Shown: in pieces, positions 42,972 through 53,182 of the stretch
Layout: each line of letters opens with the position of its first letter
How positions within the stretch are numbered: position 1 is the first letter of the stretch
Origin: Alistipes communis
Lineage (GTDB): Bacteria > Bacteroidota > Bacteroidia > Bacteroidales > Rikenellaceae
Assembly: GCF_006542665.1 (NCBI RefSeq)
Contig: NZ_AP019735.1
Coordinates: forward strand, 806,001-870,000
Reading direction: 5' to 3'
Length of the DNA: 64,000 nt
Translations under genes and position numbers: made by a program
Notes under the pieces: model-generated
Database searches by the model: none
The model's input: only the letters and a program-made list of their open reading frames with translations
What the model was told of the DNA's origin: nothing

Positions 42972-45227
42972 ATGTCCGCCATCGCACCGCTCATTTCCGA
43001 CCTGGCGATCATCCTCGTCGCCGCCGGCTGTTCTACGCTCGTCTTCAAGGGATTGCGCCAACCAGTCATCCTCGGCTACATCGTGGCCGGCGTGCTGGCA
43101 GGCCCTTCGGTATCGTTCATCCCGACCGTCTCCGATGCGTCGAGCATCCGCGTGTGGGCCGACATCGGCGTCATCTTCCTGCTTTTCGCCATGGGACTCG
43201 AATTCTCGTTCCGCAAACTGCTGAGCGTGGGCGGCACGGCCGTCACGGCCGCCGTGACGATCGTGGCAGGAATGATGTTCGTGGGGTACGGAACGGGCAT
43301 GTCGCTGGGTTTCTCCCACATGAGCAGCATTTTCCTGGGAGGGATGCTCTCGATGTCGTCGACGGCGATCGTCTTCAAGGCCTTCGACGACATGGGGCTG
43401 CGCGGACAGCGCTTCACGGGCGTGGTGCTGGGCATCCTCGTGGTCGAGGATCTGGTGGGCGTCGTGCTGATGGTGCTGCTCTCGACGCTGGCCGTGAGCA
43501 AGCAGTTCGAAGGCGCCGAGATGCTGGGCAGCATCCTCAAACTGGGAGCCTTCCTGATCTTCTGGTCGCTGCTGGGCATCTACCTGATCCCCACGCTGCT
43601 CAAACGGCTGCAACGGCTGCTCAACGACGAAACGCTGCTCATCGTGGCGCTCGGCCTGTGTCTGGGGATGGTGATGATCGCCGTCAAGGCCGGTTTCTCG
43701 GCTGCACTCGGCGCCTTCGTCATGGGATCGCTCCTGGCCGAAACGGTCGCAGCCGAACGGATCACACGACTGGTCGAACCGGTCAAGAACCTCTTCGGCG
43801 CGATCTTCTTCGTCTCGGTAGGCATGATGATCGAACCGGCGCTGCTCGTGCGCTACGCTGGCCCCATCGTGCTGCTCACGGTCGTAGTACTCGCCGGACA
43901 GGCGACTTTCGCCACGCTCGGCGTGCTCGTATCGGGACAACCGCTGCGCGTAGCCGTGCAGTCGGGATTCTCGCTCACGCAGGTCGGCGAGTTCGCCTTC
44001 ATCATAGCCACCCTGGGCACGACGCTACACGTGACCGACGACTACCTCTATCCCGTCATCGTGGCCGTATCGGTCGTCACGACCTTCCTGACGCCCTACA
44101 TGATGCGGGCCGCCGACCCCGCCTGCGACTATCTCGAACGGCACCTGCCTGCCAAATGGCAGCGGTCGCTGGCGCGTTACGCATCGGGCGCAGGCCCCGA
44201 AAGCCGCCACAACACCTGGCTGCGGCTGCTGCGGCGCATGATGCTGCCCGGCGCACTCTATCTGGTCTTCTGCATCTTCGCCGAAGCGGCCTTCCTGCGC
44301 TACGCCGCACCGTGGATCGAGGCGCGGATTCCGGGTCGGACGGGCGCTGCGGTGAGTCTGGCGGCGATCCTCGCCGTGCTGGCGCCGATCCTGCTCGTCG
44401 TGCTCCGGCAGGGCAACCGCTCGCCCGAATTCCGACAGCTGTGGAACGACAGCAAATTCAACCGCGGGCCGCTCGTCTCGCTCATTCTCATCAAATGCCT
44501 GCTCTGCATCGGGATTCTGATGACCGTCGTGGCGTCGCTGTTCGACACCGCTTCGGGCATGGGCTTCGCCGTGTCGCTGGCGCTGCTCACCGGCATCGTC
44601 TTCTCGAAACGGCTCCGCCGCCGTTCGTTCGAAATGGAGGAGCGTCTGCGCGAGAACTTCGGCGGCGACGACACGGCCGATGCAGAACGGCCGCTGAATG
44701 AAGGGCAGCTGCCGTTCGAGCAGCTCCACATGGCCGAATTCGGCGTCGCGGCCGAATCGATCGTCGCAGGACGGACGCTCCGCGAGATCGACTTCCGCCG
44801 CCGCTACGGCGTCACGGTCGTGGCCATCCGCCGCGGCGAACGCCGGCTGCAACTCCCCGACGGCCATACGATGCTTTTTCCCTACGATCGTCTGACGGTC
44901 GTAGGCACCGACGAAGAGTTCCGCATCTTCCACCGCGTACTGGACGAACAGCGGTCGGAACGCAAACGCCGCCGCGAAGAGAAGACCGCCACGGCTCTGC
45001 GGATAGGTTCCTACACCCTGCCTGCCCGGTCGGCGCTCGACGGTACGACGCTCGGCGAAGCGGAGGTACGCCGCCGCGCCTCGGCGCTGGTGCTGGGCAT
45101 CGAACGCCCCGAAGGGCCGGTGACGAATCCCTCCGCCGGCGAACGGCTCCGCGCGGGCGACGTAGTTTGGGCAGTGGGCGACCCGCAGCGCATGAAGCCC
45201 TTCTTCGAGGCCGTCCGGCAGGAGTAG
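42972..45227 (+). CDS. Kef-type cation:proton antiporter with two TrkA-C domains
   Basis: A 751-residue inner-membrane protein. The first ~400 residues form the CPA2 antiporter core (VILGYIVAGVLAGP, GLEFSFRKL, LSMSSTAIVFKAF, SAALGAFVMGSLLAET). A further group of about four membrane helices lies near 450-570. The cytoplasmic end carries two TrkA-C-like domains (about 605-670 and 685-750), each with the LREIDFRRRYGVTVVAI or LGEAEVRRRASALVLGI pattern. There is no full NAD-binding RCK-N domain. It probably exchanges K+ or Na+ for protons. The start is the Met after the promoter. Confidence 0.88.
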   Translation: MSAIAPLISDLAIILVAAGCSTLVFKGLRQPVILGYIVAGVLAGPSVSFIPTVSDASSIRVWADIGVIFLLFAMGLEFSFRKLLSVGGTAVTAAVTIVAGMMFVGYGTGMSLGFSHMSSIFLGGMLSMSSTAIVFKAFDDMGLRGQRFTGVVLGILVVEDLVGVVLMVLLSTLAVSKQFEGAEMLGSILKLGAFLIFWSLLGIYLIPTLLKRLQRLLNDETLLIVALGLCLGMVMIAVKAGFSAALGAFVMGSLLAETVAAERITRLVEPVKNLFGAIFFVSVGMMIEPALLVRYAGPIVLLTVVVLAGQATFATLGVLVSGQPLRVAVQSGFSLTQVGEFAFIIATLGTTLHVTDDYLYPVIVAVSVVTTFLTPYMMRAADPACDYLERHLPAKWQRSLARYASGAGPESRHNTWLRLLRRMMLPGALYLVFCIFAEAAFLRYAAPWIEARIPGRTGAAVSLAAILAVLAPILLVVLRQGNRSPEFRQLWNDSKFNRGPLVSLILIKCLLCIGILMTVVASLFDTASGMGFAVSLALLTGIVFSKRLRRRSFEMEERLRENFGGDDTADAERPLNEGQLPFEQLHMAEFGVAAESIVAGRTLREIDFRRRYGVTVVAIRRGERRLQLPDGHTMLFPYDRLTVVGTDEEFRIFHRVLDEQRSERKRRREEKTATALRIGSYTLPARSALDGTTLGEAEVRRRASALVLGIERPEGPVTNPSAGERLRAGDVVWAVGDPQRMKPFFEAVRQE

Positions 45228-45245
45228 CGCACGGGCCGCTGCCGC

Positions 45246-45905
45246 TCACCGACCGGTTACGATCCGTTCCAACTCGCCGAGATCGGCGGCGATACGGGTC
45301 GCTCCGGCCCCGGTCAGCTCCGCACGGCTTCCGTAGCCCCACAGCACGCCGCACGAATCCATGCCGGCGGCGGCCGCTCCCGCGACGTCGTGGCGCCGGT
45401 CGCCGATCATCAGGCAAGTCGCCGGATCGACGCCGCCCAACCCCTGCAATACATGGGCGATCACGTCGGCTTTGGCCTGCCGGCTGCCGTCGAGTTCGGC
45501 GCCGCCCACGAAGGCGAAATAGCGCGCCAGATCGAAATGGTCGAGAATGCGCCGGGCGAACACGACCGGTTTCGACGTGGCGACCGCCAGCGTAAGTCCG
45601 GATGCGCACAAACGTTCGAGCAGCTGCGGCATCCCGTCGTAGAGGCGGTTCTCGCGCCAGCCCCGTTCGCTGAAATATTCGCGCATCAGGCGGATCGCCT
45701 CGGGGATGCGTCCGTCGTCGAAGCCGTAGAACTCGCGGAACGACTCGGCCAGCGGCGGCCCGATGAAGGGCGTCAGGCTGCGCAGGTCGGTCACCTCGAT
45801 GCCGAAATGGCGCAGGGAGTACTGCACCGATCGTGTGATCCCCTCCATGGGGTCGGTCAGCGTACCGTCGAGGTCGAACAGCAGGTGGGTGTAGGTCGTT
45901 TTCAT
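45246..45905 (-). CDS. HAD-superfamily phosphatase (phosphoglycolate phosphatase-like)
   Basis: A 219-residue HAD hydrolase: DLDGTLTD gives the nucleophile Asp11 and Asp13, VATSKP is motif II, and MIGDRRHDVAGA gives the metal-binding motif. The cap domain is small and helical (type IA). Such enzymes remove phosphate from small molecules such as phosphoglycolate or nucleotides; the substrate is uncertain. It converges with the antiporter gene, only 18 bases away. Confidence 0.87.
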   Translation of the reverse strand: MKTTYTHLLFDLDGTLTDPMEGITRSVQYSLRHFGIEVTDLRSLTPFIGPPLAESFREFYGFDDGRIPEAIRLMREYFSERGWRENRLYDGMPQLLERLCASGLTLAVATSKPVVFARRILDHFDLARYFAFVGGAELDGSRQAKADVIAHVLQGLGGVDPATCLMIGDRRHDVAGAAAAGMDSCGVLWGYGSRAELTGAGATRIAADLGELERIVTGR

Positions 45906-46181
45906 CCGTATGTTTCGCGTAAGGTAAAAGGCGGCAGGAAAATTCAGGCAGCTGTATACAACTCTGCACCCCGTCGGTTTTCCGAGCCACTGCACACGAC
46001 CGACTGTCGGAGCATTCGCGGCAAAGCCGCGTTTGCAGATCGGCCCCGCCCGGGCGGGGCTTCGGACAAAGCCCGCTTTGGAGGAGCGGCGGTGCAAAAC
46101 GGGATATAGCCGCCTTGATTCAAATCATCCGCACGAATATTCCGGCATCCGTCACCGGAGGCGGTAACGTACCTGAGCGGA

Positions 46182-46685
46182 TCAGCCGAAGATCGGCTTC
46201 TCGTAAGCCAGCCGCACGGCTTCGTAGCGCACCTTGCCCCGACAGGCGAACCCCTCCCTCACAAGCAGCGCACGCATAGGTCCGTTGTCGGGATGCGTGT
46301 CGATGCGGAACGAGCGGATGCCGCGCACGAGCGCCTCGCGGGCGGCTTCGCGCAGCAACGCGGCGGCAACTCCCCGCCGCACGAAGCGCTCGCCCACGAC
46401 CAGCCGGTGCACCGCCACATAAGGCCCTTCGGCGGCCCAGCCGCCCTCCTCGATCCGGTCGTAGGCCGGTTCGCCGTCGAAGAAGAAGGCGGCGTAGGCG
46501 GCCGCCGCACCGTCGATGCGCACGATGCGTCCGTCGCCGCGCAGCAGGTCGCGCCGGACCGTCTCCGGCGAGGGATAGCCGTCCTGCCACTGGTCGACGC
46601 CCTGACGGGCCAATGCCGCGCGCCCCTGGGCGACGAGTTCGATGACGGCCTGCAAATCGGCCTCGGTTGCGGGGAGAATCACCAT
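46182..46685 (-). CDS. GNAT-family N-acetyltransferase
   Basis: A 167-residue GNAT protein. The acetyl-CoA-binding motif is VGERFVRRGVAAALLREAA, and the C-terminal half has FRIDTHPDNGPMRALLVREGF, the usual late motif. The acceptor is unknown. The 276 bases between it and the HAD gene contain only GC-rich inverted repeats (for example CCCCGCCCGGGCGGGG). Confidence 0.85.
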   Translation of the reverse strand: MVILPATEADLQAVIELVAQGRAALARQGVDQWQDGYPSPETVRRDLLRGDGRIVRIDGAAAAYAAFFFDGEPAYDRIEEGGWAAEGPYVAVHRLVVGERFVRRGVAAALLREAAREALVRGIRSFRIDTHPDNGPMRALLVREGFACRGKVRYEAVRLAYEKPIFG

Positions 46686-46761
46686 GTTCCGGAGTATTCG
46701 TTCGAGGGGCGAAATTAGTGAAAAATCGCCGTTTTCTGTGGCGGGAACCGAACAAAATTAC

Positions 46762-46769
46762 TACCTTTG
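46762..46769 (+). promoter_or_regulatory. -7 element of the NifU-like/GGGtGRT operon
   Basis: TACCTTTG, 50 bases upstream of the first start codon. No -33 match at 19-21 bp. Confidence 0.5.
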
Positions 46770-46819
46770 CGGCGGAATACAGTTACACGTTCAACGAATT
46801 TCAATAAAATTTAACGGTT

Positions 46820-47512
46820 ATGATTTATTCACACGAAGTGCAACAGATGTGTTGCGTTAAGAAGGGTGCAAATCACGAATCCGCACCGATCCCCGAAGAG
46901 GGCAAGTGGGTTGTAGCCAAGGAGATCAAGGACATATCGGGTTTGACGCACGGTGTGGGCTGGTGCGCGCCCCAGCAGGGTGCCTGCAAGCTGACGCTCA
47001 ACGTCAAGGACGGCATCATCCAGGAGGCGCTCGTCGAGACGATCGGCTGCTCGGGCATGACGCATTCGGCCGCCATGGCATCGGAGATCCTGCCGGGCAA
47101 GACCATCCTCGAAGCGCTCAACACCGACCTGGTCTGCGACGCGATCAATACGGCCATGCGCGAGCTGTTCAAGCAGATCGTCTACGGTCGTACCCAGTCG
47201 GCCTTTTCGGAGGGCGGCCTGGTCATCGGCGCTTCGCTCGAAGACCTGGGCAAGGGCCTGCGCAGCCAGGTGGGCACGATGTTCGGCACGCTGGCCAAGG
47301 GCACGCGCTACCTCGAAATGGCCGAAGGCTACTGCACCCGCATGGCGCTCGACGAGAACGACGAGGTGATCGGCTACGAGTTCGTGCATCTGGGCAAGTT
47401 CATGGATTTCGTGAAGAAGGGCATCGATCCCAAGGAGGCGCTCGAAAAGGCCAAGGGCTGCTACGGTCGTTTCGCCGAGGCCAAGAAGTACATCGATCCG
47501 CGTCACGAATAA
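46820..47512 (+). CDS. NifU/IscU-like iron-sulfur scaffold-related protein
   Basis: A 230-residue cytoplasmic protein. The central part (residues ~35-115) resembles the NifU/IscU N-terminal fold, with cysteines in GWCAPQQGACKL and ETIGCSGMTHSAA, plus a later CDAIN; the spacing differs from canonical IscU. An extra N-terminal CC pair (QQMCCVKKG) may also bind metal. The C-terminal ~60 residues are family-specific. It is always expected next to the GGGtGRT protein, here 33 bases downstream. Its precise role is not established. Confidence 0.78.
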   Translation: MIYSHEVQQMCCVKKGANHESAPIPEEGKWVVAKEIKDISGLTHGVGWCAPQQGACKLTLNVKDGIIQEALVETIGCSGMTHSAAMASEILPGKTILEALNTDLVCDAINTAMRELFKQIVYGRTQSAFSEGGLVIGASLEDLGKGLRSQVGTMFGTLAKGTRYLEMAEGYCTRMALDENDEVIGYEFVHLGKFMDFVKKGIDPKEALEKAKGCYGRFAEAKKYIDPRHE

Positions 47513-47545
47513 CCGTTGTTTAACCGAATAATAAGAAATTGAGAT

Positions 47546-48547
47546 ATGGCAAGTTTGTTTGAAAGCTACGAGCGCAGAATTGATAAAATCAACGCTGTAC
47601 TTGCTCAGTACGGGATAAACGGCGTGGAAGACGCGAAGGCGATCTGTGCCGAGAAGGGGCTCGATCCCTACAAGACCTGCGAGGAGACGCAGCCGATCTG
47701 CTTCGAGAACGCCAAGTGGGCCTATGTCGTAGGCGCCGCCATCGCCATCAAGAAGGGCTGCAAGAATGCGGCCGACGCCGCCGAGGCGATCGGCGAGGGG
47801 TTGCAGGCGTTCTGCATTCCCGGATCGGTAGCCGACGACCGCAAGGTGGGCATCGGCCACGGCAACCTGGCCGCACGTCTGCTGCGCGAGGAGACGCAGT
47901 GCTTCGCCTTCCTGGCCGGCCACGAATCGTTCGCCGCAGCCGAGGGCGCCATCAAGATCGCCGAAATGGCCAACAAGGTGCGCAAGAATCCGCTGCGCGT
48001 GATCCTCAACGGCCTGGGCAAGGACGCCGCACAGATCATTTCGCGCATCAACGGCTTCACCTACGTGCAGACCAAGTTCGACTACTACACGGGCGAGCTG
48101 GCGATCGTCAAGGAGACCCCCTATTCGACCGGACTTCGCGGCAAGGTACGCTGCTACGGCGCCGACGACGTGCGCGAGGGCGTGGCCGTGATGTGGAAGG
48201 AGGACGTCGACGTGTCGATCACGGGCAACTCGACCAACCCCACCCGCTTCCAGCACCCCGTGGCCGGCACCTACAAGAAGGAGCGCGTGCTGGCCGGCAA
48301 GAAGTACTTCTCGGTGGCTTCGGGCGGCGGCACGGGCCGCACGCTGCACCCCGACAACATGGCCGCAGGCCCCGCTTCCTACGGTATGACCGACACGATG
48401 GGCCGTATGCACTCGGACGCCCAGTTCGCCGGTTCGTCGTCGGTTCCCGCACACGTGGAGATGATGGGCTTCCTCGGCATGGGCAACAACCCGATGGTCG
48501 GCGCTACGGTGGCCGTCGCGGTGGCTGTCGAGCAGGCGATGAAATAG
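47546..48547 (+). CDS. GGGtGRT family protein
   Basis: A 333-residue cytoplasmic protein containing the family's namesake motif in SVASGGGTGRTLHPDN, near residue 260. Cysteines at EETQPICFENA, KKGCKNAAD, LQAFCIPGS, ETQCFAF and VRCYGADD are frequent and might bind a metal or cluster. The family is widespread in anaerobes, and as far as I know has no assigned function. Coexpression with the NifU-like protein suggests an Fe-S or metallocofactor role, which is inference. A strong terminator follows. Confidence 0.85.
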   Translation: MASLFESYERRIDKINAVLAQYGINGVEDAKAICAEKGLDPYKTCEETQPICFENAKWAYVVGAAIAIKKGCKNAADAAEAIGEGLQAFCIPGSVADDRKVGIGHGNLAARLLREETQCFAFLAGHESFAAAEGAIKIAEMANKVRKNPLRVILNGLGKDAAQIISRINGFTYVQTKFDYYTGELAIVKETPYSTGLRGKVRCYGADDVREGVAVMWKEDVDVSITGNSTNPTRFQHPVAGTYKKERVLAGKKYFSVASGGGTGRTLHPDNMAAGPASYGMTDTMGRMHSDAQFAGSSSVPAHVEMMGFLGMGNNPMVGATVAVAVAVEQAMK

Positions 48548-48570
48548 TCCTGCCTCCGCAGGATCGCAGA

Positions 48571-48607
48571 AAAAAGGAGCGTACCCGCGCGGGTACGCTC
48601 CTTTTTT
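48571..48607 (+). terminator. terminator after the GGGtGRT gene
   Basis: An 11-bp stem (48576-48586 with 48591-48601) inside A and T runs. Confidence 0.9.
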
Positions 48608-48824
48608 GCGGAATCTCCCGATCCGCAGGGCCGCACGGCATCCGCAGCCGCTTTCCGCCGCACGGCCGATGGTCCGGCGAAAGGCGGGACGTTCCCGACA
48701 TCCTTCTGCCGACACGGCTCCGGCAGTTCATCCCCGACTGCGGCCAATGCTTCGGCAGCACTCCGCCGCGGCCGGCAAACCGCCCCGCCAGCCGCGGCAC
48801 CCTCCCCGCAGACCGCCGTCCACG
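48608..48824. other. intergenic region between convergent terminators
   Basis: GC-rich sequence with no supportable gene, promoter or repeat. It separates the GGGtGRT operon from the end of the rpoBC block. Confidence 0.5.
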
Positions 48825-48866
48825 AAAAACCGAGGAGATTTCCGCATGGAAATCTCCTCGGTTTCA
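48825..48866 (-). terminator. terminator of the rpoBC block
   Basis: A perfect 17-bp stem (48827-48843 with 48848-48864), loop GCAT, followed on the minus strand by a T run. It lies 20 bases after the rpoC stop. Confidence 0.9.
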
Positions 48867-48884
48867 CAATCGTATATTGCGGCT

Positions 48885-51800
48885 CTACTGAGCGGCGGCA
48901 GTCAGATTCTCGACGTCGGATTTGAGTCCGACGAGCAGGTCGTCGTACTCGCGAAGACCCGTACCGCCGGGGATCAGGTGACCGCAGATCACGTTCTCCT
49001 TCAAGTTTTCCAGCGGATCGACCTTGCCCTGGATCGCAGCCTCGTTGAGCACCTTGGTGGTCTCCTGGAACGAAGCGGCCGAGATGAAGCTCGACGTCTG
49101 CAACGCCGCACGGGTGATACCCTGCAAGACCTGATTCGAGGTCGCGGGCACGATGTCGCGCACCTGTACCTGACGCATGTCCTTGCGTTTGAGACTCGAA
49201 TTCTCGTCGCGCAGCTTGCGAAGCGAAATGATCTGCCCCGGCTGCACCGACGTGGAGTCGCCGGCGTCGGTGACGACCACCTTGTCGTACAGCGCGTCGT
49301 TGACATCCATGAACTCCCACTTGTCGACGATCTGATCTTCGAAGAAGCGGGTGTCGCCCGGATCCTCGATCTGCACCTTCGACATCATCTGACGGACGAT
49401 CACCTCGAAATGCTTGTCGTTGATCTTCACGCCCTGCATACGGTAGACCTCCTGCACCTCGTTGACGATGTACTCCTGTACCTTCGTCGGGCCGAGAATG
49501 CGCAGGATGTCGCTCGGCGTAATGGCACCGTCCGACAGCGGGCTGCCCGCCTTCACGTAGTCGTTCTCCTGCACGATGATCTGACGCGACAGCGGCACCA
49601 GATAGCGCTTCACGTCGCCCTGCTTGGAGGTAATGACGATCTCGCGGTTACCGCGCTTGATCTTGCCGAACGAAACCTCGCCGTCGATCTCGGAGACGAT
49701 CGCCGGATTCGACGGGTTGCGCGCCTCGAAGAGCTCCGTGACACGCGGCAGACCGCCGGTGATGTCGCCGCCCGACTTGCCGACGGCACGCGGAATCTTG
49801 ATCAGGATGTCGCCCGCATGGATCTTGGCGTTGTCCTTCACCACGACGTGGGCCGAAACGGGCAGGTTGTAGGACTTGACCTCCTCGCCCTCCCGGTTGA
49901 TGATCTTGATGACGGGGTTCTTGGTCTTGTCCTTCGACTCGATGACCACCTTCTCCGACAGACCCGTCTGCTCGTCGCGCTCCTCGCGGTAGGTGACGCC
50001 CTCGATGACGTTCTCGTAGGAGGCCTTGCCCTCGAACTCCGAGATGATGACCGCATTGTAGGGATCCCACTCGCAGATCAGGTCGCCCTTCTTCACCTCG
50101 GCGCCGTCGGTCATGAAGAGCGTGGCACCGTAAGGCAGCGGATGCGTATAGAGTACGATCTCGGTCTTGGGATCGACGATGCGGATCTCCGACTGGCGCG
50201 AGATGACGACGTTCGTCGCCTCGCCCTGAGCGTTCTTGCCCTTGATCGTACGCAACTCCTCGATCTCCAAACGGCCTTCGTATTTCGAAACGACGTTGGT
50301 CTCGACGACCGAGCCGCCGGCCACGCCGCCGACGTGGAACGTTCGCAGCGTCAGCTGCGTACCCGGCTCGCCGATCGACTGTGCGGCGATGACGCCGACC
50401 ACTTCGCCCTTCTGCACCATGCGCGCCGTGGCCAGGTTGCGGCCGTAGCACTTCGCGCAGACGCCGTGACGCGCCTCGCAGGTGAGCACCGAACGGATCT
50501 CGACCGACTCCAGCGGCGACTTCTCGATCGCCTCGGCGATGTCCTCGGTGATCTCCTGACCCGCCTTGCAGATCACCTCGCCCGTGAGCGGGTGGATCAC
50601 GTCGTTGAGCGCCGTGCGGCCCAGAATGCGGTCGTAGAGCGTCTGCACCACGTCGTCGTTGCGTTTGATGGCCGTAGCCGTCAGACCGCGCAGCGTGCCG
50701 CAATCCTCCTCGTTGATGATGACGTCCTGCGCCACGTCGACCAGACGGCGCGTCAGATAACCGGCGTCGGCCGTTTTCAACGCCGTATCGGCCAGACCCT
50801 TACGGGCACCGTGCGTCGAGACGAAGTATTCGAGCACCGACAGACCCTCCTTGAAGTTCGAGAGGATCGGGTTCTCGATGACCTGCTGACCGCCTTCGAC
50901 ACCCGATTTCTGCGGCTTGGCCATCAGACCGCGCATACCCGACAGCTGGCGGATCTGCTCCTTCGAACCTCGGGCGCCGGAGTCGAGCATCATGTAGACA
51001 GGGTTGAAACCGTCCTGATCCTTCACCAGCGTGTCGATCACCACCTTCGTGAGTTTGGTGTTGATGTTCGTCCAGACGTCGATGATCTGGTTGTAACGCT
51101 CGTTGTTGGTGATCAGACCCATGTTGTAGTCCTCCATGATCGCGTCCGAACGGTCGTAACCCTCCTGCACGAGCTTCTCCTTCTCCTCGGGGATAATCAC
51201 CGCGTCGAGGTTGAACGACAGACCGCCCTGGAAAGCCATGCGGTAACCCATGTTCTTGATGTCGTCGAGGAACGCGGCCACCTTGTCGGCGCCGGCCTTC
51301 TTCATCACCACGGCGATGATGTCGCGCAGCGACTTCTTCGTAAGCACCGTATTGATGTAGCCCACCTCCTCGGGAACGACCTGGTTGAAGAGGATGCGGC
51401 CGATGGTCGTATCTTTCAGGACGCTCACCCGCTGACCGTTCTCGTCGATGTCGTTCACCATGCACTTCACCTCGGCGTGCAGGTCGGCGCGTTTCTCGTT
51501 GTAGGCGATGATCGCCTCCTCGGGGCCGTAGAAGACCAGCCCCTCGCCCTTGACGCCCTTGCGCGGCTTGGTGATGTAGTAGAGTCCCAGAACCATGTCC
51601 TGCGACGGGACGGTGATCGGCGCACCGTTGGCGGGGTTCAACACGTTGTGCGAACCCAGCATCAGCAACTGCGCTTCCAGAATGGCGGCGTTGCCCAGCG
51701 GCAGGTGGACGGCCATCTGGTCGCCGTCGAAGTCGGCATTGAAGGCCGTACAGGCCAGCGGATGCAACTGCATGGCCTTGCCCTCGATGAGCTTGGGCTG

Positions 51801-53147
51801 GAAGGCCTGGATACCCAGACGGTGCAGCGTCGGGGCACGGTTCATCAGCACCGGATGCCCCTTGATGACGTTTTCCAGAATACCCCAGATGACGGGATCC
51901 TTGCGGTCGATGATCTTCTTGGCCGATTTGACCGTCTTCACGATACCGCGCTCGATGAGCTTGCGGATGATGAACGGCTTGTACAGCTCGGCCGCCATAT
52001 CCTTCGGGATACCCATTTCGTGCATTTTCAGCTCGGGGCCGACGACGATGACCGAACGCGCCGAGTAGTCGACACGCTTACCCAGCAGGTTCTGGCGGAA
52101 ACGGCCCTGCTTGCCTTTGAGCGAATCCGACAGCGATTTGAGCGGACGGTTCGACTCGTTCTTCACGGCGTTGCTCTTGCGCGAGTTGTCGAACAGCGAG
52201 TCGACGGCCTCCTGCAACATGCGCTTCTCGTTGCGCAGAATCACCTCCGGCGCCTTGATCTCGATCAGGCGTTTGAGGCGGTTGTTGCGGATGATGACAC
52301 GGCGGTAGAGGTCGTTCAGATCCGACGTGGCGAAACGGCCGCCGTCGAGCGGAACGAGCGGGCGCAACTCGGGCGGGATGACGGGGATCACCTTCAACAC
52401 CATCCACTCGGGTTTGTTCAACCCGTTCGAAGCGCGGAACGACTCGATGACGTTCAGGCACTTCAACGCCTCGCTCTTACGCTGCTGCGAGGTCTCGGTC
52501 GAAGCCTTGTGACGCAGGGCGTAGGACATCGAATCGAGGTCGACCTGCTGCAAGAGCGTGTAGATCGCCTCGGCACCCATCTGGGCGACGAACTTGTTGG
52601 GGTCCGAATCGTCGAGCGACTGGTTGCCCTTCGGCAGCGCGGCCAGCACGTCGAGGTACTCCTTCTCGGCGAGCGTCTGCAAACGCTCGATGCCCTGCTC
52701 GGCCGCAGCGCCGGGGTTGATGACCACGTAACGCTCGTAGTAGATGATCGCTTCGAGTTTCTTCGAAGGGATACCCAGCAGGTAGCCGATCTTCGAAGGA
52801 AGCGAACGGAAATACCAGATATGCACCACCGGAACGACCAGCGAGATATGGCCCATGCGCTCGCGGCGCACCTTTTTCTCGGTCACCTCCACGCCGCAGC
52901 GGTCGCAGACGATGCCCTTGTAGCGGATACGCTTGTACTTGCCGCAATGGCACTCGTAGTCCTTCACCGGGCCGAAGATACGCTCGCAGAACAGACCGTC
53001 GCGTTCGGGCTTGTACGTTCGGTAGTTGATCGTTTCCGGTTTGAGCACCTCGCCGCTCGACTGGGCGAGAATCTCCTCGGGAGATGCCAGTCCGATCGAA
53101 ATGCGATTGTAGCCGCCAGCCGGTTTGTTATCTTTGTTGAATGGCAT
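48885..53147 (-). CDS. rpoC: DNA-directed RNA polymerase beta' subunit
   Basis: A 1420-residue subunit at normal Bacteroidota length. The N-terminal zinc site is CHCGKYKRIRYKGIVCDRCG, the catalytic magnesium motif is NADFDGDQMAVHLPL, and the second zinc site is CEARHGVCAKC. The trigger loop and bridge helix regions are in place. It lies 35 bases downstream of rpoB and is the last gene of the block. No disruption is visible. Confidence 0.98.
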   Translation of the reverse strand: MPFNKDNKPAGGYNRISIGLASPEEILAQSSGEVLKPETINYRTYKPERDGLFCERIFGPVKDYECHCGKYKRIRYKGIVCDRCGVEVTEKKVRRERMGHISLVVPVVHIWYFRSLPSKIGYLLGIPSKKLEAIIYYERYVVINPGAAAEQGIERLQTLAEKEYLDVLAALPKGNQSLDDSDPNKFVAQMGAEAIYTLLQQVDLDSMSYALRHKASTETSQQRKSEALKCLNVIESFRASNGLNKPEWMVLKVIPVIPPELRPLVPLDGGRFATSDLNDLYRRVIIRNNRLKRLIEIKAPEVILRNEKRMLQEAVDSLFDNSRKSNAVKNESNRPLKSLSDSLKGKQGRFRQNLLGKRVDYSARSVIVVGPELKMHEMGIPKDMAAELYKPFIIRKLIERGIVKTVKSAKKIIDRKDPVIWGILENVIKGHPVLMNRAPTLHRLGIQAFQPKLIEGKAMQLHPLACTAFNADFDGDQMAVHLPLGNAAILEAQLLMLGSHNVLNPANGAPITVPSQDMVLGLYYITKPRKGVKGEGLVFYGPEEAIIAYNEKRADLHAEVKCMVNDIDENGQRVSVLKDTTIGRILFNQVVPEEVGYINTVLTKKSLRDIIAVVMKKAGADKVAAFLDDIKNMGYRMAFQGGLSFNLDAVIIPEEKEKLVQEGYDRSDAIMEDYNMGLITNNERYNQIIDVWTNINTKLTKVVIDTLVKDQDGFNPVYMMLDSGARGSKEQIRQLSGMRGLMAKPQKSGVEGGQQVIENPILSNFKEGLSVLEYFVSTHGARKGLADTALKTADAGYLTRRLVDVAQDVIINEEDCGTLRGLTATAIKRNDDVVQTLYDRILGRTALNDVIHPLTGEVICKAGQEITEDIAEAIEKSPLESVEIRSVLTCEARHGVCAKCYGRNLATARMVQKGEVVGVIAAQSIGEPGTQLTLRTFHVGGVAGGSVVETNVVSKYEGRLEIEELRTIKGKNAQGEATNVVISRQSEIRIVDPKTEIVLYTHPLPYGATLFMTDGAEVKKGDLICEWDPYNAVIISEFEGKASYENVIEGVTYREERDEQTGLSEKVVIESKDKTKNPVIKIINREGEEVKSYNLPVSAHVVVKDNAKIHAGDILIKIPRAVGKSGGDITGGLPRVTELFEARNPSNPAIVSEIDGEVSFGKIKRGNREIVITSKQGDVKRYLVPLSRQIIVQENDYVKAGSPLSDGAITPSDILRILGPTKVQEYIVNEVQEVYRMQGVKINDKHFEVIVRQMMSKVQIEDPGDTRFFEDQIVDKWEFMDVNDALYDKVVVTDAGDSTSVQPGQIISLRKLRDENSSLKRKDMRQVQVRDIVPATSNQVLQGITRAALQTSSFISAASFQETTKVLNEAAIQGKVDPLENLKENVICGHLIPGGTGLREYDDLLVGLKSDVENLTAAAQ

Positions 53148-53182
53148 AATGATTCAGTTTTTCTTTCTCGTTTTACTACCCT

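Noticed and set aside
45608..45620. CAAACGTTCG word resembling the locus operator
   Set aside because: It lies inside the HAD coding sequence, lacks the TTGC/GCAA arms, and has no promoter next to it.
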